A stretch of DNA of 64,000 nt from Sipunculus nudus. Lineage: Eukaryota > Annelida > Sipuncula > Golfingiida > Sipunculidae. The stretch lies in NCBI GenBank assembly GCA_026874595.1, contig CM049311.1, positions 43,467,676 through 43,531,675 of the forward strand, read 5' to 3'. The position numbers were made by a program, and so were the translations under genes. Of this stretch, positions 24,015 through 35,865 are shown in pieces. The notes under the pieces were generated by a model. It saw nothing but the letters and a program-made list of their open reading frames with translations, did no database searches and had not been told where the DNA came from. Each line of letters begins with the position of its first letter. The first letter of the stretch is position 1.

Positions 24015-24656
24015 ACTTGCCATGGTCAAGTTAGGCAAAATTTAAGGTACCAATTTTTTATTTTTGTTAATATTTTATAAAATTTAAAATATTTTGATCT
24101 TATTTTGGGTATACAATTTAATTTTGATTAATTAAAGTAATATTACTTGAAAAAAAGTCCAAAGCTTTAATAAGTTTTGTGTTAAGTGATCAAATATCTT
24201 TCCTGATTTTTTACAAAATGCATTATGTTCTGGCCCATAACTTTCTTAAATTATATAATACAGACATAATTTCAGGCATGTACATAGGAACTATATAGAG
24301 GAATATTTATGGTAAATATGAGGAAAACCAGATGAGTGGTTTTGATATTAGGCAGCCCTGAAGTGTGAAAAAAGGTTTTTAATAAAAAAATTGAGGTTTT
24401 TCCTTAATTTCTCAAAGGAACAAAGTCGCAAAGACCCAGTTTTCGGCTTGGTAGGAGATCTTGGTGACATCTAACACTATGCCGAATTTTGGATTCCTAG
24501 GTCTTACGGTTTCGAAATGTGCCACATCTACGGACGGACGGACGGACGGACGGACAGACGGACGGACGGACGGACGGACGGACGGACAGATGGACGGACG
24601 ACGGACAATGGACCAGGACTATAGCTCAGATGACTTATAGTCAGCTGAGCTAAAAA
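24015..24656 (+). repeat. Family B 3' tail with (CGGA)n and hairpin
   Basis: Continues family B after the nested D element ('cttgccatggtcaagttaggcaaaatttaaggtac'). It carries a long (CGGA)n tract at about 24530-24600 and ends with tagctcagatgacttatag / tcagctgagctaaaaa. Confidence 0.85.
24530..24600 (+). repeat. (CGGA)n microsatellite
   Basis: About 17 tetranucleotide units with CAGA and TGGA interruptions. The tract sits about 20 bases before the 3' hairpin of family B, the same position as at 58874-58921. Confidence 0.92.
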
Positions 24657-25325
24657 AGTCATATCCATGGCAGCCAGGCGACCTGATTACTAATGGACCG
24701 GTATACCGATCATTATTTACAGTTGAGTTCCCAAGTTCTGCCCACTTCAGAGTTAGACACTTACAGACTGGACAGTTCGTATTAAAATAAATGTTTATAC
24801 AAGATGAAAGGTTAGAACTACCTGAAGAGGGAGTAACTAAATCAGATAATGATATGGATTCATGTTATACTTTCTTCTGTTAATTTACATTACAAACAGT
24901 CATCTGTTCCTAGAAGAGTCTCAGGTTAAATCATTAATAAGATGAAAAAAGATATATTAACTGAAAGGCAACAAATGAACGTTTCTTTAACATAAACTAG
25001 TTTTATTGCTTTTAGCCCTGATGACTTCACTTGGACTTGGTTTTGTGGCTTTCTTTTTTTTATCTCCTTCCAGCCATTTGAAAGTGCAAATAAAGTGATT
25101 TCTTTACAAATCTACTTGGACAAACTTTGCAAGATAACAGATATTGAGAGTCACAAGAAACATGCAAATATATGGCCCAATCAGTCCTTAAGAATTGCAC
25201 TAAAGTTTATAAAATTTTGTGATTCGTTTGAATAAGTGTATACATGAGATAAGCTCTTAAGCGACTGCTTCACTGATTGTCTCACAAATATTAAAGAACT
25301 AGAATATAGGTAGTTGACAAGCGAC
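24657..25325. other. No gene seen
   Basis: Starts with 'catatccatggcagccaggcg...'. No repeat shared with the rest of the window, no splice-flanked exon. Confidence 0.45.
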
Positions 25326-26545
25326 TATGTGTATTCATCAAAACCAGAGTGGGACGGGTGAAGTGGGGCATGGATTGAATGGCAAGGGGATATAGAGAGA
25401 GGCGTGTTGCATAATAGCATGGATGTCTGCAGCCCAAATGTGTATGTAGGTGGCGCCATCTGCCACAAAATCCAGAAAGTTATCCAAGTTGTGTACAACT
25501 GCAAAATTTTAGGCAGATAAATCAAACCACTGCTGAGATATGAGTGATTTTTATCCCACGGCAGACAAACAGAAGGACAAGGTGCAAAAAGGGTTGCAGG
25601 TGGCGCCACAAGTTTTGTGTATGATAAAGAGCTATGTGAGAACTATACTCATGCAAAATTTCAGGAGGATACGTCAAACCAGTCCTGAGATATAAGCCTG
25701 GATGTCTGCAGCCTGAAAGTGAAAGTAGATGGCGCCACCTGCCACAAAATGGAGAAAGCTTTCCAAGATGTATATACATGGAAAATTTTAGGCAGATATG
25801 TCTAACCACTGACAAGATATGAGTGATTTTGTCCCACTGCAGACAAACAAGCCAAAGCTGTGCAAAAATGGTTGCAGGTGGCGCCACCAGTTTCTTGTAT
25901 GATAAAGAGCTATGTGAGATCTATACACATGCAAAATTTCAGGTGGATAAGTCCATTCACTGCAAAGATACAAGTGATTTTATCCCAAGGCCGATGAACA
26001 GATGGAGGCTGTGCAAAAATGGTTGCAGGTGGTGCCATTATTTTTATGTATGTAATAAAGCTATCCAAGGGCTACATTTGTGCAAAATTTTTTTCCTGAT
26101 TGGTCAAATGAATCCAAAGATATGTGGGTTAATGTGTCAAAACAGATGCACAGATCGATGGAAGCACTGGAGAAAGGAAAGGTCAGAGGTCAACGCAAAA
26201 TATTTTGGCACCACCTGTGTTACATATTATGAAGAGCTATGTGAGATCTATATACATGCAAAATTTTGGCCGAATCTGTCAAGCCGTTCCCGAGATATGT
26301 GCTTGGATGTCTGCAGCTTAAATGTGAATGTAAGTGGCCCCACCTGTCATAAAATCTAAAAGATACCTAAGAGTATAAACATGGAAACTTTCAGGTGGAT
26401 AAGTCCATCAACTGCTGAGATAGAAATGATTTTAACCCAAATCAAAAGAACAGATGGACAATGTGCAAAAATGGTTGCAGGTGGTGCCACCAGTTTTTTG
26501 TATAATGTAAAGCTATCCAAGAGCTACAAAAATATAGAAAGATTT
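25326..26545 (+). repeat. Family E tandem repeat
   Basis: Alternating units of 'gcaaaatttcaggtggataagtc..accactg(c/a)(t)gagatatgagtgatttta' and 'ctgtgcaaaaatggttgcaggtggcgccacc(a)'. Cores lie at 25599, 25877, 26038 and about 26479; the first step is 278 bp. Frames of 94-178 codons on both strands are by-products of the repeat and share no protein family. The second copy is at 30840-31697. Confidence 0.85.
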
Positions 26546-26949
26546 ACTCTACCCCAAAAGCTAATGTTTACCCTAATTATAAACAAATGATCACTTATTT
26601 AATTACTTTAACTAGCTTAAAATTGTACCTTTCAGGCTTGAAATACAATGAATGACAAAATAACATTTTTAGTACATTTGGCTCATCAAATGTATCATTA
26701 GGACTGATTTTGTCTGTTTGTATCCCAAATAACAGGAAGGTTTTAAAATTATATGTCTTTTTGTATTTCAAACTTTTGATTTTTGAATTTGAAGGTTAAA
26801 AATTCAAAATAGACTTTTGAAATTAATTTCAATGGATTCAGCACATCAAATTATTTAGAGTGGCCACTCTGATTGAATTAAGCATTAAATATTTCTCCGC
26901 ATAACAATTTTGTAAGAATGAACCCTGGATATTAACCCATATATTTTCA
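26546..26949. other. No gene seen
   Basis: AT-rich sequence without shared repeats. Confidence 0.45.
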
Positions 26950-27690
26950 AACAAGCGAACCTGTGCAATTGGATATACACCAGGTATAATGCTGGACCAA
27001 TACTTTTCAAATACATGTGTAACATGTATATGAACAAAGCAAGTACTAAACATTTAGAACAAGAAACAATTACACAAATATCACTGCTGAAATTCTGGCA
27101 TGGGTGTACACAACACAAAAATGATTGTCGCTGGCACCACCAATCTTGTATACAACGAAGCTATCAGAGATATATACATATGCCCAATTTCAGACTGTTA
27201 TGTCAAACCCCTCCTGAGAAATAAGCAGGGACATTCACTGTGCAAAAATTATTGTAGAAGGCGCCACCAGTCTTGTACACGATAAAGCTTTCAGATACGT
27301 ATATATATGCCCAATTTCAGGCTGATACATCAAATTTCTCCGTAGAAATAAGCAAGCACATACACTGTGCAAAAGTCATTGTAGGTGACGACACCTGTAT
27401 TGTGAATGAGAAACCTATCAATGAAGCATAGACAGGTCAAAATATCAGGCCAATACATCAAAATTCCCTTGAACTGTGACAAATTGCTGGCTCAAGCTAC
27501 TGCACCAAGTGAACTCTTGACCCGCACCTGGCTAGACTGAGTGAACTTTGACCTGTACCTGGCTGCACTGAGTGAACTCTTGACCTGTTGCCTAAACTAA
27601 TACAGTTGCCAGTCTGCCAAAGCTATAAATAGGTCCAGGCTGACCTTTGGCCTGTTGCCAAATCTGAAATAGCTGGCAGTCTGCCAAGCT
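26950..27690 (+). repeat. Family C repeat
   Basis: Starts aaacaagcgaacctgtgc and contains three 'tgtgcaaaa...gtaggtggc..' units and the 'actgagtgaactcttgacctg' block. Parallel to 6258-7245 and 46576-47800. Confidence 0.8.
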
Positions 27691-28634
27691 ATTTAACTTG
27701 ATATCTAGTAACATGATGTTATAGATGCTGATAAAACTGGTGCCAGGCTAGATGTAACTGCTTCACACAGCTAATTTATAACATATATGGTAAAACTACT
27801 CAATTCAATCTCCATAATTCAGCCAAAAATCATTCATGCGGAACCATTAAAGATAATTATTATAAGAATTATTGTAGGGATTATTCTTGTAAAATATTAA
27901 ACAAACTGGCTTCAGTCGCTGTAACGTTTCTTGCTGGCATTTGTGAGTGCTCGAATAACGGAACAACACAGTATATAGTCCAAACAAAGAACTTTAATTC
28001 CCGTCCGTTACACACACATTCAGAACATAAAACCTTAAGGTCCATGGTGTCAAAGAATAATGTATCTCGCATAAGGTGTTAAGGAATATTCTTTACCATG
28101 CTTAAAAAACACATTCTAAATAGAATACTGTACATTACAGTGGCGTCAGTTGAAAAACATTTTGCAGGTTTATACCTCATATAGGAAGATACAGCAAACT
28201 AGCTAAGTTCAGCTTCCTGTAACTCAGACAAAAAGCACTGAACCAAAACCATTTGAACAAGCTCCAGCCGTTTCTGAGTTTGTAATTTTAGTTTGCTTTT
28301 TTTGACAGATGACTAAGTTCAACTTCCTGTAACTAGGCCAAAAATCACCAAACTCGAACCATTTGAGCAAACTTGAGAGAGATTAATTCTGGGCTTATTT
28401 CTGTGAAATAATGGACAATTTGGCTGGATGGTTCTGGAGCAGAAGATTTTAAAAGTTTTTAAGCTTTTTCCCTATAAAATCTCAGTAAATGCAGATAGCC
28501 AAAAAAAAAAAAATCCGATAGTTTTTTTTAGATGACTGATTTATTGCATTAATGCCACTTTTGAGACATTATGGGTAAATGTACATACAACAATGATGAC
28601 ACACCATTGCAAAAGCTCACCAGTTCACTATATA
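27691..28634 (+). repeat. Family A repeat interrupted by a solo LTR
   Basis: Family A sequence runs to 27919, is broken by the LTR at 27920-28139, and resumes at 28140 with 'gtggcgtcagttgaaaaacat'. Ends 'aaagctcaccagttcactat', a decayed 3' end. Confidence 0.82.
27920..28139. mobile_element. Solo LTR
   Basis: 220 bp starting TGTAACG and ending CATTACA (imperfect inverted ends with canonical TG..CA), flanked by GTCGC (27915-27919) and GTGGC (28140-28144). Comparison with undisturbed family A copies (cagtggcgtcagtc) shows the target was GTGGC, so this is a 5-bp duplication with one later change. A 5-bp duplication and short LTR fit a Ty3/gypsy element that lost its interior by LTR-LTR recombination. 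Not related to the LTR at 9944. Confidence 0.8.
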
Positions 28635-28639
28635 ATATT

Positions 28640-29026
28640 AATAAATCAGGTGGTGCCTCCAATCTTTTTTGATAGTTAAAGTTTTCAATATGTTTTCTGG
28701 ATTTCATAATAATCCATTAAGTCCTTCCTGAGACATATGACCTTTTATATGAATTTTACAGACAGACACCTTATCTTCTGAGGTTCTTAAATAGGTGTTT
28801 TTGATCTGTAATTTAACTTATATAGGCCACAGTGAGCAATATACAGATTTCCACAAGAGACCCACGAGGACCTGTCAGCATGGAAAGTTTGAACTTCCTA
28901 GGCCCTTCAGTTACATTTTGTAACTTGTTAAATGATGGATGAACAGACGGACGGACTGACAGATAGATGACAGACAAAGGGCCATCCCTATAGCCTGGAT
29001 GATATTCAGTCAGCTGAGCTAGAAAC
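28640..29026 (+). repeat. Single-unit D-like element with hairpin end
   Basis: Contains 'aatcaggtggtgcctccaat' (decayed core), a short CGGA tract near 28950 and ends 'attcagtcagctgagctagaaa'. The D 5' end is missing. Confidence 0.65.
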
Positions 29027-29232
29027 TACGTATTTTCTTCTGCACAATTTTTTAGATTGACAGAGACATATTACATTTATATGAAAATTTTTGGCTGTGT
29101 GAACCTTCTGTTAATTCAGCAAAGAGGGATGGTTCAGCTTTTTTATTGAAATTTCCCTCATTTTCAAATTTTACATAAGACCTCAAGAAGCATGATTATG
29201 ATCAAAGAAACAGTATAGATTTTAACACTCAC

Positions 29233-29308
29233 TTGAAATTTCCTTCTGGCTACAAAGTATCTAATTCTGCGTATAACCCTAATGGCAGTTTTATGAGCAT
29301 CTGTCAAT
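29233..29308 (-). CDS. KCNQ1-like K+ channel exon, helix B region
   Basis: A 76-bp minus-strand exon of the same KQT potassium channel gene as 1296-1390. Translation from base 2: LTDAHKTAIRVIRRIRYF, then VARRKFQ, equivalent to the human KCNQ1 stretch QLREHHRATIKVIRRM.. that forms helix B, a calmodulin- and PIP2-contacting cytoplasmic helix. The acceptor is strong (ctctattttcag) and the donor is consensus (CAA|GTGAGT). The exon ends in phase 0, exactly matching the start (QARKPY) of the 95-bp exon 27.8 kb downstream on the minus strand, and 76 bp is, from memory, also the human exon size. The first base completes a codon, so the preceding exon must end with two bases of a codon. That exon was not found. 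A frame that reads through the acceptor into the intron is an artefact. Confidence 0.95.
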
Positions 29309-29595
29309 CTGAAAATAGAGATAGAACACATGGAACAATAACATTTATAGGAAGAAAGAAATGTTACTCCACAAGTCTGTGGATGATCAACAGCTGTGGA
29401 TCTGCACTTTTGACACAATAAAATAAGGGACCTGTGGGTCATGCCACTCAGCTAAAATGATTATTTGAGAATATCTGTACAAGCAAATGAGGCAACAGGT
29501 TTAACTTTTTCTTAATATTACAACTTCATAAATGAACACAATACACACATTTGGAGATCCCTTTGAACTTTCTTAAATAACTTAAAAACAACACT
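29309..29595. other. Intron; family B/D 5' end at 29424
   Basis: Contains aaaataagggacctgtgggtcatgcc (29420-29445), a decayed copy of the 5' end shared by B and D, then about 140 bases with no recognisable continuation. Confidence 0.55.
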
Positions 29596-30040
29596 ATACA
29601 TACAATGGGCAAAATCATTGTAGGTGGAGACACCAGTCTTGTGTATGAAAAAGCCATAAAAGATGCATGGGCAGGCCAAATTTTCAGGCTGATACACTAA
29701 ACTTCTCAGTCAGGTGCACTGGGATGACCAAGCTCAATTCAGTAAGGTAGTTGCCCCCAAGTGAACCGAAACTAATGTTCAGGTGCAGCTACTGTACTGA
29801 GTGAACTTGACCTGTACCTAGCTGCATTGACTGAACTCTTGACCTGTTGCTTAATCTGATAGAGTTGACAGTCTGCCAAAGCTATAAATAGATATTGTAA
29901 CTGGGCCTGTTGCCAAATCTGAAATAGTTGGCAGTCTGCCAAGCTATTTATAGATACAAACAACATCTTGGCCTGTAGACACTGAAAGACTTTGGTTTGG
30001 TTAGCTTTTTTCATGCTGACTCAGCATTTGTGAAATATTC
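29596..30040 (+). repeat. Family C fragment
   Basis: Starts 'atgggcaaaatcattgtaggtggagacaccag' and continues into 'ctgcattgactgaactcttgacctgttg' and 'cagtctgccaaagctataaatag'. Lacks the C 5' end. Confidence 0.7.
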
Positions 30041-30489
30041 GCATGACAATTCATGCCCAGAATGTCAGATTCTTATTTTTATCTCCAAATATTCACAATG
30101 TTGTTGCAATGGTTGCTAACCCCTCTCAAAGTTGTGTTGCAGTTCTTGCACTTCCTGATTTGCAAAAACTGACTTGAGAATAGCTCAAGACATGATTGAG
30201 ACGAGTTTGAGACTCCAGCGAAGCTCCTGTGACTATTTTGTGAGAAATTTTGTTTTGCAAATTTTTTTAACATGTTCAAAATTTTGCGACAAGGAAATTG
30301 AGAACTGCCGCAAAGGTTCTAAAACACTTTTGAGACCCCAGCGAATGCATTCCCAATTTTTTGCAAAGCTGTCACAGCCCAGTGAGATACACTTAGTTTC
30401 ACTTGAGTTTTCCTCCCACCAACTGACTTTTGTAACAACTTACCATGCTGGGTCAGGGCATGTTGCTTAGAACACACCATTACTACTTA
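30041..30489. other. No gene seen
   Basis: No shared repeats. A 98-codon plus-strand frame has no recognisable product. Confidence 0.4.
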
Positions 30490-30720
30490 GAGAGATTCCA
30501 GGCCACCACTGTATTTGGCTGGCTTCATGTGAAAAATACTTTATATGGTGGTTGAAAACCTAAATAAAAGCTACATTTTTTGACCAATTGCTTTTTTAAA
30601 TTTTAGATTATAAAAAATTTAATCCTTATGTGTACCAGCTGTGAAAATTAAATTACCAGTGCACACATGAAACAAGGCCTACAGGCCAAATACAAACCTG
30701 TGCAAAGTTAAGGAGTATGA
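30490..30720 (+). repeat. Family B fragment joined to family C 5' end
   Basis: B-like sequence ('gtgaaaaatactttatatggtggttgaaaac...') reaches 'ccagtgcacacatg' and is joined at 30670 to aaacaaggcctacaggcc, the family C start. This is the same kind of junction as at 17565 and 19588. Confidence 0.6.
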
Positions 30721-30839
30721 ATGGATGTTTATTTTTAAAATTTAATATTGATCCTCTTTAGTCCTGCATATCTACCTTAGTCATTATGATTTCAGCAAAA
30801 TGGACATTTCCGAATTGCAAGTTTCAGACTAGGACATTT

Positions 30840-31697
30840 TAAAACCAGAATATGGGTAGTTCACAAGCAACTATGTGTATCTGCAGAAATCAGAGTGGAA
30901 CGGGTGAAGTGAGGCATGGATTAAGTGTCAAGGGGAATAGAGTGAGGTGTGTTGCATGGATGCTAAGCTTAAACGTGAATTAAGGTGGTGCCACCTGTCA
31001 TAAAATTGAGAAAATTGTCCAGGATGTATAAATCTGCAAAATTTCAGGTGGATAAATCAAACCACTGCTGATATATGAGTGATTTTATCCTAAGGCAGAT
31101 GAACAGATGGACACTGTGCATAAGTGGTTGCAGGTGGCGCCAGCAGTTTGGCTATGATGAAGAGCTATGTGAGATCTATACACAAGCAAAACTTTGGCCC
31201 AATCAGCCAAACGGTTCCCGAGATATGATTTTGGAAGTCTGCAGAGTAAACGTGAATATAGGTGGCGCCACCTGTCATAAAATTGAGAAAGCTGTCCAGG
31301 ATGTATAAACCTGCAAAATTTCAGGTGGATAAGTCAAACCACTGCTGAGATATGAGTGATTTTATCCCAAGGCAGATGAACAGATGGACGCTGTGCATAA
31401 GTGGTTGCAGGTGGCACCACCAGTTTTGCCTATGATGAAGAGCTATGTGAGATCTAAACACATGCAAAATTTTGGCCCAATGGATCAAATGGTTCCCCAA
31501 ATATGAACTTGGATGTCTGCAGAGTAAACCTGAATGTAGGTGTTGCCACCTGTCATAAAATCAAGAGAGCTCTCCAGGATGTATAAACCTGCAAAATTTC
31601 AGGTGGAAAAGTCAAACCACTGCTGAGATATGAGTGATTTTATCCCAAGGCAGATGAACAGATGGACGCTGTGCAAAAATGGTTGCAGGTGGTACCT
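30840..31697 (+). repeat. Family E tandem repeat
   Basis: Three units with cores at 31133, 31410 and 31688 (steps 277-278), plus an offset GGTGGCGCCACC at 31261. It starts with 'gaatatgggtagttcacaagcaactatgtgtat', nearly the same as at 25310-25330, so both E arrays share a 5' boundary. Confidence 0.88.
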
Positions 31698-32271
31698 GAA
31701 TAGAATAATTCTTGTAAAATTTAAACCAATCAGCTTAACAGTTTCATCATAAATCAGTGTATAAGCAAGAAGATTTTAAAATTACATTTTCCCTTGTAAA
31801 AAACAGATCCACCAATACCTCAATTTCAGATATGACCCATGTGACCAACATTGGCATAAAATTTGGTGATGATAGCTCCAGCCGTTTCTGAGATTTTAAT
31901 TTTAATATACTTTTTTGACAAGAAGACAAAGTTCAACCTCCTGTAACTTGGCCAAAAATCTCCAAACTGGAACCATTTGAACAAACTTGAATGAGATTGT
32001 TCCAGGGATCATTTCTGTGCAATATAGGCCAATTTGGCTGGACAGTTTCGGAGAAGATTTTTAAAGCTTTTTTCCAGTAAAATCTACAAAAAAAATGCAG
32101 TGAGCCAAAAAATAAGCAAATTCCGATAGACTTTTTTAGATGACTAACTTTTCGCATAAAATTTTGTGATGCTAACTCTTGCTGTTTTCAAGATAATACG
32201 GGTTAACATACAGACGACGGACAAGGACGACGCAACACCATCGCATAAGCTCACAGGTTTGCTAAAAATGA
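31698..32271 (+). repeat. Family A fragment
   Basis: A 3' half ending 'aagctcacaggtttgctaaaaa'. Directly followed by family B sequence. Confidence 0.8.
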
Positions 32272-33178
32272 AGTTTTTCATTAATATCTTGAAGGAATTA
32301 AGTCCAAATGACCAAATTCTTGGCATGGTAGGGGATTTTGGAGACATCTAACTGCTTGCCAAATTTAAGGAACTTAGAGCTGAAGCTGGGGAGCTGAGCT
32401 CTAGCAAACTGCATAACACAAGTTTGATGTAAACAATATGTGACATGGTGCTTGAAAACTTGAATAAAATCTACAGTTTTTGATCAACAGGTTTCAAATT
32501 TTTGGTGTTAGCAGATGAAATGGTAACAAAAAAACGCTTTGAAAATTAAATCCACAGCAGTTACAGGAAAAAAACGTGCCATGGTCAAACTTGGGCAAAA
32601 TTTAAGGTACCAATTTTATATTTTTGCCAATATTTAAAAAAATTTAACAGATTTTCATCTGAATTTTGGGATACAATTAAATTTTGATTGATTAAAAGTT
32701 TTATTACTGAAAAAAAGCCCCTATCTTTAACACTTTTGGTCTTAAGTGACCAAATATCTTTCCTGATTTTTTTTACAAAGTCCATTATGTTTGGGCCCAT
32801 AACTTTTTAAAATTAAATAATACTAAATTAATTTCTGGCATGTACATAGGAACTATATAGAGGAATATTTATGGTAAATATGAAGAAAACCAGATGAGTT
32901 GTTTTGATATTAGGCAGTCCTGAAGTGTGAAAACAGATTTCTAATAAAAAATTGAGGTTTTTCCTTAATATCTCAAAGGAAAGAAGTCCTATTGACCCTA
33001 TTTTTGGCATGGTAGGAGATTTTGGGAACATCTAACTGTATGCCGAATTTCAGATTCATAGGTCCAATGGTGTCGAAATGTGCCAGTCTTACGGACAGAC
33101 ATCAGACGGACGGCTGGATGGACGGACTATGGACCACGAATATAACACAGATGACTTATAGTCAGCTGAGCTAAAAAA
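32272..33178 (+). repeat. Family B fragment with hairpin end
   Basis: Joins family B in mid-unit ('gaagtttttcattaatatcttgaagg') and continues through a short CGGA tract (about 33090-33125) to 'cagatgacttatagtcagctgagctaaaaa'. Confidence 0.82.
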
Positions 33179-33352
33179 TAAACAGAATCCAATAGAGATT
33201 TTCAGATGACTGATTATTTGCAAAAAAATTTGGTGATGCTAGCTTCTGCCATTTTTGAGATAGCTATGGTTAATGTACAGATGACGCACGACAGACGACG
33301 CACGGCGGACATTGCCGCACCATCGCACAAGCTCACAGGTTCGCTAAAAAAG
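33179..33352 (+). repeat. Family A 3' end fragment
   Basis: Only the last ~170 bases of A: 'gatgactgattatttgcaaaaaaatttggtgatgctag' to 'aagctcacaggttcgctaaaaa'. Confidence 0.75.
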
Positions 33353-33890
33353 TACCATGGTCAAAGTTGGGCAAAATTAAAGGTACTGATTTTACATTTA
33401 TGCGAATAACTTTAAAAATCTAACATTTTGAACAAATTTCTGGTATACAAATAAATCTCAATTAAATATAGCTACTCACTGGAAAAAGACTCTCTAGCTT
33501 CAACAGCTACCATATAACGTGGGTAAATATCTTTCTTGATATTTTGAAAATATACATTATGTTTGGGCCCATAACTCCTACCAATTTCTTGCATGTTCAT
33601 TGGAAACATATAGATGAAGAATTATGCCAAATATGAATAAAACAACACAAGTGGTTTTAATATTAGGCGGTCTTGAGGTGTAACAATAGGCTTATAATGG
33701 AACATGGAGGTTTTTCCTTAATATCTTGGAGGAACAAAGTCACTGTGACCAAGTTTTGGGTTTGGTAGATCTTTGGGGCATCTTATAGTATGCCAAATTT
33801 CAGATTTGTAGGTTCAACAGTGTCAAAACGTGCCAGTCTAACAAACAGACAGACAAACGCCGGACAATGACCAATCACTATAACTGAGAT
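33353..33890 (+). repeat. Family B tail, decayed end
   Basis: 'taccatggtcaaagttgggcaaaa' through 'gtgccagtctaacaaacagacag' to a decayed hairpin ('actataactgagataaaaatg'). Confidence 0.7.
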
Positions 33891-34464
33891 AAAAATGTGA
33901 CAAAGACATCCATATTGGAACTTGACTAAGCTCATAATAGTTAAAGGTGCCTCAATGCTACAAGTTGGGTGACTGTGCTTCTAATTCTTTTACAGTTATT
34001 GCGTTAACATCTTAACTGTGACAGACTGATGGATGAATGGACAGGAGGACGGACAGAAAGACAGATGAACGCATATTATTTCTTTATCCCCTGCTGATGG
34101 TGCCTTCTTTTTTGCTGTGGGTTTAAAGTGGGTTTCTTAGGCAAAATAAAAGTTTGGTTCTCAGGCACTTTTTTTTTAAATCAGTGAGGGCAGTTAATTT
34201 TTTTTATTTACCTTTTTTTTGTATGTTTTGATAAAAATGTCATATGATCAGGTAAAAAGCATGATAAAAACAGAATTTTTTTGCTGAACAGGTAAAAGCA
34301 CTACATAATTAACAAAGGAAATCTTCAAAATTGTATTATTTCATCTTCTTGAAAGATGAAAATCAAAATGAAAATTTTTGATGCAGGGGTTTAAAATTGA
34401 TGCTGGTGGTGCCTGACAACCATATCTTTTTTTTGGCCTCGTGGCTTTAATTGTATAAGGCAAG
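33891..34464. other. No gene seen
   Basis: Contains a short 'gatgaatggacaggaggacggacag' tract at about 34030 (decayed microsatellite) and A/T runs. No coding segment. Confidence 0.5.
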
Positions 34465-35265
34465 AAAAAAACTAGATGTGTCGGAACGACACGAATGCCC
34501 CCGCCTGGGGCAAATTAGAAACATTTGTTAAATTTTGTAAAATTTTTTAAAGTTCAGGAAGTGTTGTATGGTCAAAAGTAGGTCAACAAGGGCAAAATGC
34601 AAATTGCCTGATCGCTTGCCAGATGTCAGTTTCTGACAACCAGGAAGTTTTGCAGTCTTCAGTTTGAAATAGACATAATAATGGCCATAAGACCAACTTA
34701 GTAAGCTTTTCTGATATGACTGAAAGAACCATGTCCTAGGATAGTTCTTCTGAAAAATTGAACGATTCAACTTGACAGTTTCACCATAAACATTTTAAGC
34801 TGAAAGAGGCTAAGATTATGAGGTTTTTGCCCATAAAAAAACGGTCAATGTAGGTGGCACCACAAAATCTGCAACTTCAAATATGAGTCATGTGACCAAC
34901 ATTTGCACAATACTTGGTAATGCTAGCTTCTGTCATTTCTGAGATTACTCTGTCAGTATGCTTACTTGGCCAAATGACTGTTCAAATTCATGTAACTTCC
35001 CTACTATTCATCAAATGCAAGCCATTTGAACAAACTTGAGAGGGCTTGCCTCTGGGATCATTTCTGCAAAATATTGAACAATTTGGCTGGACCGTTTACA
35101 AAGAGAAGACTTTAAAGGTTTTTCAGCTTTTTCCCTATAAAATCTAAGTAAACGCATATAAAAAAATAAGCTGAATCCCACAACATTTGATATGTGACAG
35201 ATTATTGCAAAAAATCTGGGGATGGTAGCTCCTGCCATACATGAGAAATTATGGATTAATGTACA
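34465..35265 (+). repeat. Family I 5' hairpin and diverged family A
   Basis: Begins with a perfect short hairpin GTGTCGGAACGACAC (about 34478-34492) followed by gaatgcccccgcctggggc. It then runs into a strongly diverged family A-like sequence with 'gtaggtggcaccacaaaatc' at about 34853. Confidence 0.55.
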
Positions 35266-35722
35266 GATGACCAATGACCCCCGTACAAAAAAAGGTCAAT
35301 GCAGGTGGCGCCACCAATACCTATATTTCAGATATGACTCATGTGACCAACACTGGCATAAAATTTGGTGTTGATAGCTCCGGCCGTTTCTGAGACTTTC
35401 ATTTTAGTATGCTTTTTTGACAGATGACTAAGTTCAACTTCCTGTAACTCGGCCAAAATTCACCCAACTTGAACAATTCAAACAAAATTGAGAGAGATGG
35501 TATAAAAGATTATTTCCGTGAAATATTGGTCAATTTGGCTGTACCGTTTGGAGGAGAAGATTTTAAAAATTTTTTCTTTTTTTTTCTCTATAAAAACTAA
35601 GAAAATGCAGAGTTTTTTAGATGGCCAATATTTTGCATTCGTTTTTGAAATAGTATGGGTTAACAAACAGACGGCGGACGCCGCCACACCATGGCATTAG
35701 CTCACAGGTGTGCTAAAAATTA
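35266..35722 (+). repeat. Family A fragment
   Basis: Contains GGTGGCGCCACC at 35303-35314 and ends 'agctcacaggtgtgctaaaaa'. Confidence 0.82.
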
Positions 35723-35865
35723 CTACAGATGCATATTGAATGTAAAATTATAATACAGATACATCTCACTGATGGCAAAAGCTTGAATTAAGTTGAATAT
35801 GGATACCTATTATTTATAATCTATGTATAGCCGTCTTTATATACCCACAGAGAGCTGTATACCTG

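Noticed and set aside
25522-26359. 121-codon minus and 178-codon plus frames
   Set aside because: They lie wholly within the family E tandem repeat and repeat its unit; no protein resemblance.
29164-29442. 92-codon minus frame taken as one protein
   Set aside because: Only residues from the 76-bp exon (29308-29233) are KCNQ; the rest is intron read through the acceptor and donor.
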